Assembly: GCA_032250675.1 (NCBI GenBank)
Contig: JAVVEY010000136.1
Location: forward strand, 1-6,370
Length of the DNA stretch: 6,370 nt
Direction of reading: 5' to 3'
Source: Gaopeijia sp032250675
Lineage (GTDB): Bacteria > Gemmatimonadota > Gemmatimonadetes > Longimicrobiales > Gaopeijiaceae
Below the pieces are notes generated by a model. The model did no database searches. It saw nothing but the letters and a program-made list of their open reading frames with translations, and had not been told where the DNA came from. Numbering within the stretch: position 1 is the stretch's first letter; each line of letters opens with the position of its first letter. A program made the position numbers and the translations under genes. Positions 6,331 through 6,370 of this stretch are shown here, in pieces.

Positions 6331-6370
6331 GCATCTCGTTGGTGCAGTGTGACTTGGACGGATGGAGGGG

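Larger units (their letters stand above)
5657..6370. other. 714-base stretch without a supported gene
   Basis: No reading frame here looks like a real protein. The longest, on the minus strand (5826-6290), is rich in Arg, Pro and Gly with no recognisable domain. No tRNA, rRNA or known riboswitch motif is evident. The stretch contains several GC-rich inverted repeats (5778-5797, 5840-5876, 6209-6234, 6287-6310), short direct repeats around 5943-6019, a pyrimidine-rich tract at about 6020-6120, and an AT-rich island near 6310-6330. A promoter or leader for a gene beyond the right edge is possible. Confidence 0.6.

Overview
This is a strongly GC-rich bacterial window with four protein-coding genes. 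Third codon positions are nearly all G or C. Three of the four products carry export signals: two lipoboxes and one Sec signal peptide. The mix of a lipoprotein HpcH/HpaI-type aldolase homologue, a GltB-domain FMN protein, a DUF3179 protein and an M28 lipoprotein peptidase resembles an environmental Gram-negative lineage such as Gemmatimonadota. That placement is an inference from gene content; no rRNA or other phylogenetic marker is present.

Layout. On the minus strand lie an aldolase-fold lipoprotein (96-932) and, about 150 bases upstream of it, an FMN/iron-sulfur glutamate-synthase-domain protein (1086-2612). A divergent intergenic region of about 190 bases separates these from a plus-strand pair: a DUF3179 protein (2803-3885) and an M28-family zinc aminopeptidase-like lipoprotein (3986-5656). 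The last 714 bases hold no gene I can support. They contain inverted repeats, short direct repeats, pyrimidine-rich sequence and a small AT-rich island near the right edge.

The main result is that the DUF3179 gene is interrupted by one in-frame UGA at 3163-3165. It falls exactly where the family has the first cysteine of its conserved CxxC motif, giving U-V-V-C-N-S-G. Both sides stay in one frame and read as one continuous protein. A perfect 7-bp stem with a GGA loop starts 15 bases after the UGA, at the position and with the shape expected of a bacterial SECIS element. The simplest reading is a 360-residue exported selenoprotein with Sec121, not two genes or a pseudogene. UGA is an ordinary stop for both minus-strand genes, so a reassigned genetic code is unlikely.

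How the genes work together is unclear. The DUF3179 gene and the peptidase gene are co-directional, 100 bases apart, with a strong hairpin just before the peptidase ribosome binding site, so their expression may be linked but differential. The divergently placed FMN/Fe-S protein is also a redox protein, but a functional link is only a guess.
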